Notes: generated from the sequence alone by a model not told the origin. DNA of 61,274 bases from an uncultured Prochlorococcus sp. (GCA_902576415.1 CACGVZ010000005.1:1-61274); one strand, 5' to 3'. Shown: positions 10,616-20,629, counted from the first letter of the stretch. Numbers and translations: made by a program.

Positions 10616-11641
10616 TTAAAGCATTTTTGCTCTGCAGGCTGCACTAAAAAGTCCAAACTCTTCATCTAAAATTACTTTCAGAGGTATTGTTTTAAGAATA
10701 TCTTTTAATCTTCCTTTGTCGAAAAATTGTTTCATAAATAATTCTGATTTAAAGTTTTTGAAATGTTTTGATGCGGTCCCTCCAGAAATCCACAAACCGC
10801 CAAAACACAATTCTTGAAGAGCAACATCTCCCAATAAAGAAGCATATGCACCTAACCAAATCCTTTCAACTTCACTCATTAGCTGATCCCCTCCTTTAGA
10901 AAGATCGCAAATTTTTTGAGGAAGTTCTTTTCTCGCAGCATCAAAAATTTTAATTTCTTTTAAATATTTTTGTAGAGGATGATTTTGGGCATCAGGTTTG
11001 CTTAATCTCCATTCGGCAATTCTTGATAAACCAGTGCCGCTAATAATTCTTTCGCAAGATATCCTTTCAACTTTTAGATAATTCTTAAGCCAAAGTTTTA
11101 ATTCCCATTCTAATTGGGACTTTGGAGAGTACTCAACATGACCACCTTCACTAGCCAAAACTTTCACCTTTTCCCCTGAAATTATGCCTCTTGCAATGCC
11201 CAAACCAGTCCCAGCTCCAACAATGGCATGCAAATCATTATTAGCACCTACAGAGTGGGATCCATTTTGGATAGTTAAATATTGATTTTTTTTTAAATAA
11301 GGAATTCCATAAATTTGGACTGCGAAATCATTTATTAGCTCGCATTTTTTAAAATTAAATTTATTCTGTAGAGCACTTCCGGAAATATTCCATGACAAGT
11401 TCATGATTTTTGCGTTGTTGTTAGATAAAGGACCAGCTATAGCGAAACATGCAGAAGAAGGATGAGTAATATTTTTGCATTCATTTTTGAGAAAATCTTC
11501 TAGAATCGATTCAAAAGAATGCCAATCAGAAGATATATATTTTTTTTTGAATAACAATTTAGGCGAATCATCATTTATAACTTTTTCGAATATTCCCAAT
11601 AGAACCTTGGTACCTCCTAAATCACAAGCTAAAAAATTCAT
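10616..11641 (-). CDS. glk: Glucokinase (ROK/Glk family)
   Basis: Glk makes glucose-6-phosphate from glucose and ATP. The 341-residue protein starts with the phosphate-binding motif LACDLGGTKVLLGIF. It carries the second ATPase-core motif as IVGAGTGLGIARGI near residue 145, followed by ASEGGHVEYSP, which is the sugar-binding Glu-Gly-Gly-His segment of bacterial glucokinases. The length and motifs match the cyanobacterial Glk type rather than the shorter ROK kinases. It lies 10 bases after thrS and 19 bases before thrB on the same strand. In an organism living mainly on light it probably serves sugar recycling or mixotrophic glucose use. Confidence 0.93.
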   Translation of the reverse strand: MNFLACDLGGTKVLLGIFEKVINDDSPKLLFKKKYISSDWHSFESILEDFLKNECKNITHPSSACFAIAGPLSNNNAKIMNLSWNISGSALQNKFNFKKCELINDFAVQIYGIPYLKKNQYLTIQNGSHSVGANNDLHAIVGAGTGLGIARGIISGEKVKVLASEGGHVEYSPKSQLEWELKLWLKNYLKVERISCERIISGTGLSRIAEWRLSKPDAQNHPLQKYLKEIKIFDAARKELPQKICDLSKGGDQLMSEVERIWLGAYASLLGDVALQELCFGGLWISGGTASKHFKNFKSELFMKQFFDKGRLKDILKTIPLKVILDEEFGLFSAACRAKML

Positions 11642-11651
11642 CTACTCGAAA

Positions 11652-13568
11652 TTATTCTGTTCGTCCTTTTTTTTCTATTAATTCATCCATTAATTTGTAT
11701 AGATTAGGTAGGTCGAAAATTCCTAAATTTGTTCCATCCAAACCTCTTAAAGCGACCGAATCAATTTCCTCTTCTTTATCTCCAATAACTGCAATTAAAG
11801 GTACTCTCCCGAGAGTTGCCTCTCTTATTTTGTATCCTATTTTTTCATTCCTAACATCAACTTTTGATCGGTAACCATTATCATTTATTAATTCATTAAA
11901 CTTTAGACACTTTTCAATATTTCTATCAGTAATACTCAATAAAATTATTTGATAAGGCGCAAGCCATATTGGGAATTTTGCTTCATATTGCTCAATTAAG
12001 ATTCCGATAAATCTTTCAAATGATCCTAAAATTGCTCTATGGAGCATAACTGGATTTCTTTTCTCATTATCAATATCTACATAAGTTGCATCCAATCTAA
12101 TAGGCATTGAGAAATCAACCTGAATAGTGCCACATTGCCAGACTCTATTAAGACAATCTTTTAACGAGAATTCTATTTTTGGACCATAAAAAGCCCCTTC
12201 CCCTGGCTGGAGTTCCCATTTTAAGTTCTTATTATCTAGAGCTTTGGTAAGAGCCTCCTCTGATTTATCCCAAATCTCTTCACTACCTACTCTTTTTTCA
12301 GGACGGGTTGATAATTTGATAATGATTTCATCAAAACCAAAAGTTTTATAAACTTCAAAAACAAGATTTATAAAAGTTGATACCTCTTCTTGAATTTGCT
12401 CTTCTGAGCAGAATATGTGTGCATCATCTTGAGTAAAGTTTCTTACTCTCATTAAGCCGTGTAGTGCACCAGAGGGCTCATTTCTGTGACAAGAACCAAA
12501 TTCAGCAAGACGAATAGGTAAATCCTTATAACTTTTTAAACCTTGATTAAATACTTGAATATGGCATGGACAATTCATTGGCTTAATTGCATAAGTTCGA
12601 TTTTCTGAAGCAGTAGTGAACATATCGTCTCTAAATTTTTCCCAATGACCGGATTTTTCCCAAAGAGATTTATCAACAGCTTGTGGTGTTTTGATTTCTA
12701 AATAATCATTTTTTTTGAGTATTTCTCTTATGTACTTTTCCAATACTTGGTAGATTGTCCATCCATTTGGATGCCAAAAAATCATTCCTGGAGATTCTTC
12801 TTGTATATGAAATAGTGAATGTTTTTTACCAAGTTTTCTATGATCCCTTTTTTCCGCTTCTTCAATTCTAGTTAAGTAGTCATTGAGCTCTTTTTCTTTT
12901 GCCCATGCAGTCCCATATATTCTCTGTAATGATTCATTCTCACTATTTCCTCTCCAGTATGAACCTGATAATTTAAGTAATTTAAAGTGTCTCAAATGTC
13001 TAGTATTGGGTACGTGAGGCCCTCTACACATGTCGATATATTCTTCGTGTTTGTATAAATTGATGAGACCATCTTCAGGAATTCCTTCAATTATTCGTAA
13101 TTTAAAAGTCTCATCTCTTTCTTTAAAAGTTTTAATTGCCTCCTCTTTAGAAACCTGTAAAATTTCAACGTCATAATTTGTTTTTATTAATTTATTAATT
13201 CTATTTTCGATTTTTATTAAATCTTCAGGAGTAAATCTGTATTTAGAAAAAATATCGTAATAAAAACCATCTTCAATTACAGGTCCAATCGCCATTTTAA
13301 TATCAGAGTAAATTTGTTTAACTGCATGACCAATAAGGTGAGCGAAAGAATGTCTTATTATTTCAATTCCTTCTTTATCTTTTGATGTGATTATTACAAC
13401 TTTGGAATCTTTATTTATAGGAATTGTTGCATCAAGAAGAACATCATTTACTTTCCCAGCAATTGTCGCTTTAGCTAATCCAGCGCCTATACTCTGGGCA
13501 ATTTCTAGAATAGTTACAGATTTTTCGAAAACCTTTTTTGAACCATCAGGCAAGGTAATTATTGGCAT
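11652..13568 (-). CDS. thrS: Threonyl-tRNA synthetase
   Basis: ThrRS charges tRNA-Thr and is a class II synthetase. The 638-residue protein has the full bacterial layout. A TGS domain covers residues 1-60 ([10 protein letters not shown]). The editing domain contains the [12 protein letters not shown] motif near residue 73. The catalytic core contains [10 protein letters not shown] and the motif-2 segment [16 protein letters not shown]. An anticodon-binding domain is at the carboxy terminus. The editing-site and zinc residues (His and Cys in these motifs) look intact. It starts four bases after trpS stops, so the two synthetases are very likely on one transcript. Confidence 0.97.
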   Translation of the reverse strand: MPIITLPDGSKKVFEKSVTILEIAQSIGAGLAKATIAGKVNDVLLDATIPINKDSKVVIITSKDKEGIEIIRHSFAHLIGHAVKQIYSDIKMAIGPVIEDGFYYDIFSKYRFTPEDLIKIENRINKLIKTNYDVEILQVSKEEAIKTFKERDETFKLRIIEGIPEDGLINLYKHEEYIDMCRGPHVPNTRHLRHFKLLKLSGSYWRGNSENESLQRIYGTAWAKEKELNDYLTRIEEAEKRDHRKLGKKHSLFHIQEESPGMIFWHPNGWTIYQVLEKYIREILKKNDYLEIKTPQAVDKSLWEKSGHWEKFRDDMFTTASENRTYAIKPMNCPCHIQVFNQGLKSYKDLPIRLAEFGSCHRNEPSGALHGLMRVRNFTQDDAHIFCSEEQIQEEVSTFINLVFEVYKTFGFDEIIIKLSTRPEKRVGSEEIWDKSEEALTKALDNKNLKWELQPGEGAFYGPKIEFSLKDCLNRVWQCGTIQVDFSMPIRLDATYVDIDNEKRNPVMLHRAILGSFERFIGILIEQYEAKFPIWLAPYQIILLSITDRNIEKCLKFNELINDNGYRSKVDVRNEKIGYKIREATLGRVPLIAVIGDKEEEIDSVALRGLDGTNLGIFDLPNLYKLMDELIEKKGRTE

Positions 13569-13571
13569 AAT

Positions 13572-14588
13572 TTATTTCTCCATTTCAAAAAATCCCAATT
13601 TTGATTTAACTCTTTTTAAAGTCTGATTCGCTAAATCTTCAGCTTTTTCCTTCCCTTCATTAAGGATTTCATTTAGTTGATAGGGATCATTAATTAATAA
13701 TTTATATTTTTTCTGAATAGGTTCTAGTGATTCAATAAGTTGTTCGGTAATTAATTTTTTAAATGTCCCCCATCCAGTCTCTGAGAATTCATTTTCACAT
13801 TGAGAAATTTCTTTGCCAGATAATATTGAATAAATCATCAAAAGATTTTTAGATTCTGGTCTCTCAGGGTTGTTAAATTCAATTCCAATAGAACTGTCAC
13901 TTTTTGCTCTTTTAATTTTTTTTGTGATTATTTCAGGAGGATCTAATAAGTTAATGCGACTGCCCTCATTAGGATCACTTTTGCTCATCTTTTTTGAACC
14001 ATCAATTAAACTCATTATTTTTGAACCATTCTTCATGATGATTGGTTGAGGGATCTTTAAAATATTTTTATCCTTACTAAATCTGGCATTAATTCTCTGT
14101 TGTGCAATATCTCTCGCAAGTTCAAGATGTTGTTTTTGATCCTCACCTACTGGTACGAAGTCAGCATCATAAAGAAGGATGTCTGCAGCCATAAGTATTG
14201 GATAGTCAAATAATCCAATAGATACATTATTACCTTGTTGTATGGATTTTTCTTTAAATTGAATCATTCTTTCCATCCAATTTATTGGGGTCATGCAATT
14301 TAATATCCAACAAAGTTCCGAATGCGCTGAAATCTGACTTTGGACAAAAATTGAACATATATTTGGATCTATCCCACAAGCGACGTACAAAGCCGCTGTA
14401 GAGATAGTGTTTTTAGATAATTCTTTGGGATTATAGGAGGCTGTTATTGCGTGCAAATCAACTACACATAGAAATGTTTCATATTGCTTTTGAAGCGTAA
14501 CCCAATTATTTATGGCCCCAAGCCAATTCCCAATATGTAAATCACCAGTTGGTTGAACTCCCGAAAGAATTCTTTTTTTATTTGCCAT
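13572..14588 (-). CDS. trpS: Tryptophanyl-tRNA synthetase
   Basis: TrpRS charges tRNA-Trp and is a class I synthetase. The 338-residue protein shows the HIGN signature at residues 18-21 (TGDLHIGNWLG), a VGEDQKQHLELARDIAQ segment in the middle and KMSKS near residue 200. The length is normal. The ATG at 14588 lies inside the end of the upstream gene, an 11-base overlap that suggests translational coupling. thrS follows after three bases. There is no sign of an attenuator or T-box in the short leader. Confidence 0.97.
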   Translation of the reverse strand: MANKKRILSGVQPTGDLHIGNWLGAINNWVTLQKQYETFLCVVDLHAITASYNPKELSKNTISTAALYVACGIDPNICSIFVQSQISAHSELCWILNCMTPINWMERMIQFKEKSIQQGNNVSIGLFDYPILMAADILLYDADFVPVGEDQKQHLELARDIAQQRINARFSKDKNILKIPQPIIMKNGSKIMSLIDGSKKMSKSDPNEGSRINLLDPPEIITKKIKRAKSDSSIGIEFNNPERPESKNLLMIYSILSGKEISQCENEFSETGWGTFKKLITEQLIESLEPIQKKYKLLINDPYQLNEILNEGKEKAEDLANQTLKRVKSKLGFFEMEK

Positions 14589-15000
14589 CCTCTTCTACTT
14601 CGTTAGATTGGATCTCTTCAGTTGATGTACTTTTTACAGGTCTTGCAAAAGGGTCAGGTGCTGTTTTTGTCTTTTCTTCATAAGAATTTTGTGATTGTCT
14701 ACTCGGAGAAGAGTTTTTATTATTTTTTGCATATTCTTTGATTGATTCAATCAATTTTTCGTCTTTGATCATTTCGCTAAGTGTTCTAACAGAGAAACCC
14801 AGAACTGCAACAGTAGATCTCAATTGAAAGGTCTCTTGTATTGATTTAACAGCTTTCATTTCGTTATCACTCAATCTTATTCGAAATCCTCCTCCATCTC
14901 TTCTGCCGCCCGATCTATCTCTGAAATTAGATCTTTCATTGTTAGAACGACCTCTGTAATTTTCTTGTGCAGGATTATTGCTGAAATTTGAATTAGACAT
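14578..15000 (-). CDS. RGG-like, Arg/Gly/Asn-rich protein of unknown function, coupled to trpS
   Basis: The product is a 140-residue protein I do not recognise beyond likely conservation in marine cyanobacteria. Residues 1-40 are low-complexity and basic, with repeated Arg-Gly and Asn-Arg units (NYRGRSNNERSNFRDR, GGRRDGGGF), as in RNA-binding RGG tails. Residues 41-90 form a probable small helical domain (RIRLSDNEMKAVKSI, then RSTVAVLGFSVRTLSEMI). The tail after residue 95 is acidic and disordered. It opens the reverse-strand run and overlaps trpS by 11 bases. The RGG-like tail and the synthetase context suggest a link to RNA or translation, but that is inference. Confidence 0.7.
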   Translation of the reverse strand: MSNSNFSNNPAQENYRGRSNNERSNFRDRSGGRRDGGGFRIRLSDNEMKAVKSIQETFQLRSTVAVLGFSVRTLSEMIKDEKLIESIKEYAKNNKNSSPSRQSQNSYEEKTKTAPDPFARPVKSTSTEEIQSNEVEEDGK

Positions 15001-15165
15001 CTTAATGTTTCTTAAGTTATTTAAATAGTCTATTAACTTAGCATCTTGTTATGCAATAAGTCTTTTTAAAAGGCTTAAATTTTTATCTTTTGATTAACGA
15101 CTTATGAAATTTTGCTTTTCTCATTCACAACTTGCATTAAAATAAAAATAGAAAAATAAAGTATT

Positions 15166-16500
15166 GTGTTTGATATTAGTAAAGACAACCTTTTAAAGGA
15201 TTTCATAAAGTTTCCAAAAAAAAATCTTCTTATTATTTTATTATTGTTAGGTTTTGGAGAATGGTTTGTTAGTGACTTAATTCATTTTGCAGGAGGCTCA
15301 ATAGGATTTTTTGCGTTGTGTTTGGGGGGATATTTTTACTTGAAGAATGATAAGCCTAAATTTAATGAGCCAAATAATTTAGATGGTTGGATAAACCTAT
15401 GTAATGAAGATTTAAATTTTTTTGAAGAACTTGAAGCAAAAAATGAATTAGAAAAACAGAATTCAAAAAGAAAAAAAGCACTTGAATCTATTCTTAATAG
15501 ATGTGAAAAAGAAAAAATAAGTTGCATTGGACAAAAAGATTATCAAAGTTTTCAATCTGTTTTGAAAAGTAATTTCAAAGCAGATAAGTTTGACTTTGAT
15601 TTATACGAAAAACTGCCTAAATATAATTCTTCTCAAGTTATTCCAGAAGAAGCTTTGAAGAGTGATGCAATCTTGTATTGTATAAACTTGCCTTTGTCGG
15701 CAAATGATTTTTTGTGGCTGGAAAAGTTTCCTAAAAATATGCCAATCTGGCTGGTGGCTTTAACTTCCAACCAAATAGAAGCCAAAAATCAGATAGAAGA
15801 CTTAAAGTCTCAAATTTCAAGTGACTTCATAAACAAAATTATTACTTTTGATGTGAATAAGAGTGAAATAACAAATATACCTTTTTCTTTAAGGAAGTTT
15901 TTCATAAGTTCATCTAAAAATATTGAAAATACAAAAAAAAGGCTCTTGAAAGAACTTCATGTTGCCTGGCAATCTGAAATTGAAGGTATAAGAAGAATGC
16001 AGTTAAAAGGTATACAAAGAAAAAATCAAATTCTTGTCGCAACAACTGTTTTCTTATCTCCTATCCCATCAATTGATGTTATGGCAATGACAGTATTAAA
16101 TTCTTTAATGATTAAAGAAATTAAGTCTATATGGGGATGTAATTGGTCTCCTGAAATTTTAGATAAAGTATCCAAAGAGATTTTAAAGACTGCAATAGCT
16201 CAGGGAGTTATTGAATGGAGTGGACAGACTCTAATTGGCATAACAAAATTACATGGACCAAATTGGCTTGTCTCTGGAACATTTCAGGCTGTCAGTGCTG
16301 CTTATTTAACAAGAGTAGTATCAAGTTCTTTGGCTGATTTTATGGCAATAACAAAAGGAGTAGAAGAACCTGATTTGGATTTTATAAAGAAAAATTCTGA
16401 GAAAATTGTTGAAGAAGCTTTTGAAAAAGAAAAAATAAACTGGAAAGGATTTATTTCTGATCTTAGAAAACCACTTTTGAAACTATCTTATAATTCATAA
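15166..16500 (+). CDS. DUF697-type membrane protein
   Basis: This 444-residue protein starts with GTG at 15166; no better start is nearby. Two membrane segments lie near residues 20-60 (LLIILLLLGFGEWF and the following GFFALCLGGYFYL). A charged cytoplasmic part follows to about residue 270. A hydrophobic carboxy-terminal DUF697 region contains LVATTVFLSPIPSIDVMAM and a Gly/Trp-containing segment (LTKLHGPNWLV-like, here ITKLHGPNWLVSGTF). DUF697 is known from the YcjF/GTPase-linked family. No G-domain P-loop is visible here, so it is the membrane partner type. It is 11 bases upstream of the metal-transporter operon and may be co-transcribed with it. Confidence 0.75.
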   Translation: MFDISKDNLLKDFIKFPKKNLLIILLLLGFGEWFVSDLIHFAGGSIGFFALCLGGYFYLKNDKPKFNEPNNLDGWINLCNEDLNFFEELEAKNELEKQNSKRKKALESILNRCEKEKISCIGQKDYQSFQSVLKSNFKADKFDFDLYEKLPKYNSSQVIPEEALKSDAILYCINLPLSANDFLWLEKFPKNMPIWLVALTSNQIEAKNQIEDLKSQISSDFINKIITFDVNKSEITNIPFSLRKFFISSSKNIENTKKRLLKELHVAWQSEIEGIRRMQLKGIQRKNQILVATTVFLSPIPSIDVMAMTVLNSLMIKEIKSIWGCNWSPEILDKVSKEILKTAIAQGVIEWSGQTLIGITKLHGPNWLVSGTFQAVSAAYLTRVVSSSLADFMAITKGVEEPDLDFIKKNSEKIVEEAFEKEKINWKGFISDLRKPLLKLSYNS

Positions 16501-16520
16501 TCTTGGGATGGATGTTAACT

Positions 16521-17420
16521 ATGAAAAAAAAATATTTTTTTTTTAGTTTGATACTTCTACTTTCTATTGCTTCAGGCTCATGTAAGAGAATATCGAATAA
16601 AAATGAAACTAAAGAAGTAATACTGGCAAGTTTCACTGTTTTGGCGGATATAATTAGCAATGTCGCTAAAGATGATTTCATTGTTAGATCAATAACGAAA
16701 CCTGGAGTTGAAGTTCATGGCTACCAACCAACTCCAAGCGATTTGGTAAATGCCTCTAATGCTTTTGTTTTTATTGATAATGGATTTGGATTTGAATTGT
16801 GGGCTGAAAAATTTGTTTCTAATTTAAAAGTTAAAAGAATTACTGTCTCGGAAGATTTGAATCCTATTTTTATCACTGAAGATTTTTATAAAGGGAAACC
16901 CAATCCTCATGCCTGGATTTCTCCAAAAAGAGGGATCCTATACGTAGATATTCTCGTAGATTCTTTATCAGAATTGAGGCCATCCAAAAGGACATTATTT
17001 GAAGAAAATGGAAAAATTTATAAAGATAAACTATCTAAAATAGATAAAGAATTCTCACTTTTTATTAATAACTTAAATAAAGACAGGAGGTATCTAGTAA
17101 GTTGTGAAGGTGCTTTTTCGTATCTAACAAATGATTATGGATTAGAGGAAGTTTATTTGTGGCCAGTTAATGCTGAGAGTCAAATTACTCCCAAAAGAAT
17201 GGCAAGAACAATCTCACTAGTTAAAGAAAAAAATGTTCCATCTGTATTTTGCGAAAGTACTGTAAGTAACGAATCTCAAATGGTTGTTGCAAACGAAACT
17301 GGGGCTAATTTTGGAGGAAATCTTTTTGTTGATTCATTATCTGATGATAGTGGGCCTGCTAGTTCCTATATAAAAATGCTTGAGCATAATTTGGATTTAA
17401 TTAAAAAAGGACTTTTTTGA
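16521..17420 (+). CDS. mntC: Mn-type metal ABC transporter, substrate-binding lipoprotein
   Basis: This is the solute-binding protein of a cluster A-I (PsaA/MntC/ZnuA) metal importer. Four ligand candidates fit the Mn pattern His-His-Glu-Asp: H66 (EVHGYQPTP), H130 (NPHAWISP), E245 (FCESTVSNE) and D271 (FVDSLSDD). There is no His-rich loop as in ZnuA, and the usual third ZnuA histidine region reads YLWPVNAES, so manganese is favoured over zinc. The amino terminus is a signal peptide with a lipobox-like SGSC ending at Cys21. I chose ATG 16521, which gives a classic MKKK signal; ATG 16512 and TTG 16503 are alternatives. The gene order C-A-B matches cyanobacterial mntCAB. Confidence 0.85.
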   Translation: MKKKYFFFSLILLLSIASGSCKRISNKNETKEVILASFTVLADIISNVAKDDFIVRSITKPGVEVHGYQPTPSDLVNASNAFVFIDNGFGFELWAEKFVSNLKVKRITVSEDLNPIFITEDFYKGKPNPHAWISPKRGILYVDILVDSLSELRPSKRTLFEENGKIYKDKLSKIDKEFSLFINNLNKDRRYLVSCEGAFSYLTNDYGLEEVYLWPVNAESQITPKRMARTISLVKEKNVPSVFCESTVSNESQMVVANETGANFGGNLFVDSLSDDSGPASSYIKMLEHNLDLIKKGLF

Positions 17421-17423
17421 ATT

Positions 17424-18188
17424 ATGGAAACAATCAATTATCAAAATTTTAGGATTGAGGCAGAAAATATTTGTGTAGATTACAACGGTAAGGTGGCTTT
17501 GTATGATGCCAATTTAAGATTGAAACCTGGCCAGATTTGTGGGTTAGTAGGGATGAACGGGGCTGGTAAAACAACTTTCTTTAATGCTTTAACTGGCTTT
17601 GTAAATATTTCAAAGGGAAAGATTAGAATAAATGGAGAGTCTGTAAGATCTGCTCAAAAAGATCAGACAATTGCTTATGTTCCTCAAAATGAGGGAATTG
17701 ATAGTCAATTTCCAATAAGTGTTTGGGATGTAGTGATGATGGGAAGATATGGTTCGATGAATATTTTTAGGTCTCCAAGAGAGTCTGATGTTCAGGCGGT
17801 TAAAGATGCTATTGAGAGAGTCGATCTTACTGATCATTTATCTACACCTATTGGAAACTTATCTGGAGGTCAGAGAAAACGAACTTTTTTAGCTAGAGCA
17901 ATTGCGCAAAGAGCATCAATACTTCTTCTTGATGAGCCTTTTTCAGGAGTTGATATAAGAACTGAAAAACTTATCTCGGAATTATTTATTCAATTTAAAA
18001 ATGAGGGGAAAACCATATTATTATCAACGCACGATATGATTCATGTCCGTGAATTTTGTGATTTGGTTCTTTTAATAAATAAAACTGTTGTAGCTTATGG
18101 TGAAACCTCTGAAGTGTTTACCCCTGAAAATATTACAACCACTTTTGGAGGGATCTCACCTGATTTCTTGTTTGGACCTGAATCCTAA
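17424..18188 (+). CDS. mntA: Mn-type metal ABC transporter, ATPase
   Basis: This 254-residue ABC ATPase energises the importer. Walker A is GMNGAGKTT near residue 42, the Q-loop is AYVPQNEGID near 91, the signature is LSGGQRKRTFLARA near 148, Walker B is ILLLDEPFSGVD near 170, and the switch His is in LLSTHD near 196. It starts three bases after the binding-protein gene. In the mntCAB naming of cyanobacteria the ATPase is MntA. Manganese specificity is taken from the binding protein next to it, not from this gene. Confidence 0.92.
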   Translation: METINYQNFRIEAENICVDYNGKVALYDANLRLKPGQICGLVGMNGAGKTTFFNALTGFVNISKGKIRINGESVRSAQKDQTIAYVPQNEGIDSQFPISVWDVVMMGRYGSMNIFRSPRESDVQAVKDAIERVDLTDHLSTPIGNLSGGQRKRTFLARAIAQRASILLLDEPFSGVDIRTEKLISELFIQFKNEGKTILLSTHDMIHVREFCDLVLLINKTVVAYGETSEVFTPENITTTFGGISPDFLFGPES

Positions 18189-18200
18189 ATTTTAATTTAT

Positions 18201-19073
18201 ATGGAGCTCTGTTCTTTCTTAACTTTAGATTCATTCATAACAGATCCTTTAACGCATGACTTTATGAGAAAAGCACTTCTTATGAGTTCATTAGTTGCAG
18301 CTGTTTGTGGTTTTCTATCAAGTTATTTGACTCTTAAAGGATGGGCTTTAATGGGAGATGCAGTGTCACATTCGGTAATGCCTGGTGTTGTGGTTGCTTA
18401 TGCATTAGGTCTTCCTTTCTCATTAGGGGCATTTATTTTCGGAGTTGGTTCTGTAGCCTTGATAGGGTTTATTAAGCAGAAATCTAGAGTTAAGGAAGAT
18501 ACTGTTATTGGGTTGGTATTTACTGGATTTTTCGCTCTTGGAATAGTATTGGTTTCTAAGATTAAAAGTAATATTGATCTGCACTCTATTCTTTTTGGTA
18601 GTCCATTAGGAATATCACTTTCAGATGTAAAACAAACTATATTCATTTCTTTATTAGTAGTAATCCTTTTATCAATTTTCAGAAAAGATTTAATGCTTTA
18701 TTGTTTTGACCCTAGGCATGCAAAAACAGTTGGGATTAATGTATTTTTTCTTCATTATTTACTACTCACATGCTTATCTTTGGCAGCTGTTGTGGGGTTG
18801 CAGTCTGTTGGAATTATTTTGGTAGTTGCAATGTTGATTACACCAGGGGCTACTGCATATTTACTTACGGATAAGTTTGATAATATGACAGTAATTTCAG
18901 TATTAAGTGCAATCATCTCAAGCCTTATAGGAATCTATGTTAGTTTTTGGTTTGATCTTGAAACAGGTGGATCAATTGTCTTGGCACAAACTTTTATATT
19001 TTTATTTGCTTTTTTATTCGCTCCAAGATACGGAATATTTAAGTTAAAGAAATTATTTGCTGGTTATAAATGA
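18201..19073 (+). CDS. mntB: Mn-type metal ABC transporter, membrane permease
   Basis: This 290-residue permease of the ABC-3 family has about eight or nine membrane segments. It contains the conserved LKGWALMGDAVSHSVMPGVV segment near residue 47 and a carboxy-terminal LVVAMLITPGATAYLLTD motif near residue 216, as in ZnuB/MntB/PsaC proteins. It completes the C-A-B transporter operon. Its stop overlaps the start of the next gene in an ATGA arrangement (19070-19073), which suggests that the DUF4336 protein is translated from the same transcript. Confidence 0.92.
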   Translation: MELCSFLTLDSFITDPLTHDFMRKALLMSSLVAAVCGFLSSYLTLKGWALMGDAVSHSVMPGVVVAYALGLPFSLGAFIFGVGSVALIGFIKQKSRVKEDTVIGLVFTGFFALGIVLVSKIKSNIDLHSILFGSPLGISLSDVKQTIFISLLVVILLSIFRKDLMLYCFDPRHAKTVGINVFFLHYLLLTCLSLAAVVGLQSVGIILVVAMLITPGATAYLLTDKFDNMTVISVLSAIISSLIGIYVSFWFDLETGGSIVLAQTFIFLFAFLFAPRYGIFKLKKLFAGYK

Positions 19074-20242
19074 TTGTGGTGGATGAAACTTTAAATAAAA
19101 AGTGGAATTGGTGGCCATTATTCCCCTTATACCCTTATGGAAAAAAGAAAACAATTTTAAAAGAATTAATTCCTGATCAAATATGGTCCTTGGAACAAAT
19201 ACAGGGACTTTATTATGTTGCGGTTCCAATAAGAATGACGGTAATAAAGGTTGATAATGGATTGATGCTAATAAATCCACTGCCTCCGACAAAAGAATTA
19301 ATAAGTGAGTTAGAAAAATTAATTGCGATCCATGGCAAAGTAAAAACAATAATTCTACCGAGTGCCTCTGGACTAGAACATAAAATCGGACTGCCAGCTC
19401 TTTCAAGAACTTTTAAAGATGCAGAAATTTGGCTTTGTCCTGGACAATGGAGTTTCCCCATAAATCTACCACTAGATTTCTTAGGAATTCCATCAAAAAG
19501 ATCAAGAATACTCTTTGAGGATGGTACTCCACATACAAACTACTTTAAATGGTCTTCATTAGGCCCTCTGAATTTAGGCCTTGGAAGATATCAGGAGATA
19601 AGCTGTTTCCATTATCCTACGAAAACACTTCATGTGACAGACGCAATAGTTGGGATAGACTCCACTCCCCCTGAGATATTTGATTTTGATCCAACTCCAC
19701 TTCTTTTTCATTCTAGGGAGAGAGGAGATGAACCTTTGATTGACTCCATCGAACATAGAAAAAAAGGATGGAAAAGGTTAGTCTTGTTTTCATCTTTTTT
19801 AAAACCAGGTAAATTAAATATTCCACCTTTAAAAAAAATATTTAAGTATTCATTCAAAAAAGATCTGAGGAATTGGAGATCTCATTTCGGTATATATCCC
19901 TTTTTATGGGACGAAGATTGGGAATCTTCTCTTGTTGAAATAATGGGTAAAGATACTCCTAAGATTCAAATTGCACCAGTTTTACAGAAATTAATTTTTC
20001 CGCGTTCAAAAGAAGTTTTACTCAAATGGTTAGAAAATATCAAGTGTTTTGAAGATATGGAATATTTAATTCCAGCTCATTTTACGGCCCCCATAAAATT
20101 TACAATAGAAGATTGTCAAAAATTAATTAATGAAATTAATTCCCAAAAGTGGGACAAACTTCCTGAGGATAATAAATTTTTGATGGGTTTATATAAAAAG
20201 TTGTTTGAACTAGGAATAATTCCTGAAGAAGTAAATCTTTAA
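19070..20242 (+). CDS. DUF4336 protein with metallo-beta-lactamase-like outline
   Basis: This 390-residue protein belongs to the DUF4336 family of cyanobacteria and plastid-bearing organisms. The amino-terminal half is Trp/Pro-rich (KWNWWPLFPLYPYG). A central part looks like a reduced metallo-hydrolase fold (LPSASGLEHKIGLPAL near residue 100, then CFHYPTKTLHVTDAIVG near 183). The classic HxHxDH motif is absent, so hydrolase activity is uncertain. The carboxy-terminal part contains LIPAHFTAPIKFT. It overlaps mntB by four bases, so a role linked to metal import or metal use is possible, but function is unknown. Confidence 0.8.
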   Translation: MIVVDETLNKKWNWWPLFPLYPYGKKKTILKELIPDQIWSLEQIQGLYYVAVPIRMTVIKVDNGLMLINPLPPTKELISELEKLIAIHGKVKTIILPSASGLEHKIGLPALSRTFKDAEIWLCPGQWSFPINLPLDFLGIPSKRSRILFEDGTPHTNYFKWSSLGPLNLGLGRYQEISCFHYPTKTLHVTDAIVGIDSTPPEIFDFDPTPLLFHSRERGDEPLIDSIEHRKKGWKRLVLFSSFLKPGKLNIPPLKKIFKYSFKKDLRNWRSHFGIYPFLWDEDWESSLVEIMGKDTPKIQIAPVLQKLIFPRSKEVLLKWLENIKCFEDMEYLIPAHFTAPIKFTIEDCQKLINEINSQKWDKLPEDNKFLMGLYKKLFELGIIPEEVNL

Positions 20243-20248
20243 AAACAA

Positions 20249-20584
20249 TTATTCTTCAATAGACATGTTCTCATCATTTTTAAGAGTTTGTTCCAGCTCT
20301 TTTCTTTGCTCCATCTGTCTTAAGAAATATCCTGTCATCATTGCAGAAGATAATAAATTAGCAATGTTGTCTTTTGAAGAGGTTATTTTTACATCAAATT
20401 GATCTGAAGGAAGCATTCCAAGAAGACCTTGAACATTATGTCTAATAATTTCTTGAATATCTTCACTAGCTGATTTTGCTACTCTTTGCAAAACTTCTGG
20501 AGATTGTTTTTGTAAATATTGGATTAAATCATTCTCATCGTTTGGATCATTATTTTCAGTAGCAAGAAATTCTGGATTAAACAT
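20249..20584 (-). CDS. DUF760 protein
   Basis: This 111-residue protein matches the DUF760 pattern of cyanobacteria and chloroplasts. A conserved helical block runs from LIQYLQKQSPEVLQRVA through EIIRHNVQGLLGMLP and on to LLSSAMMTGYFLRQMEQR. The ends are acidic and probably disordered. There are no membrane segments or catalytic motifs. It lies 45 bases downstream of lepB on the same strand and ends six bases from the convergent DUF4336 gene. Related proteins are soluble and of unclear function, and I see nothing here that settles it. Confidence 0.82.
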   Translation of the reverse strand: MFNPEFLATENNDPNDENDLIQYLQKQSPEVLQRVAKSASEDIQEIIRHNVQGLLGMLPSDQFDVKITSSKDNIANLLSSAMMTGYFLRQMEQRKELEQTLKNDENMSIEE

Positions 20585-20629
20585 TTCTACAACTTCAAGA
20601 TATAAAAACCCTACAACATTATGTACCCA

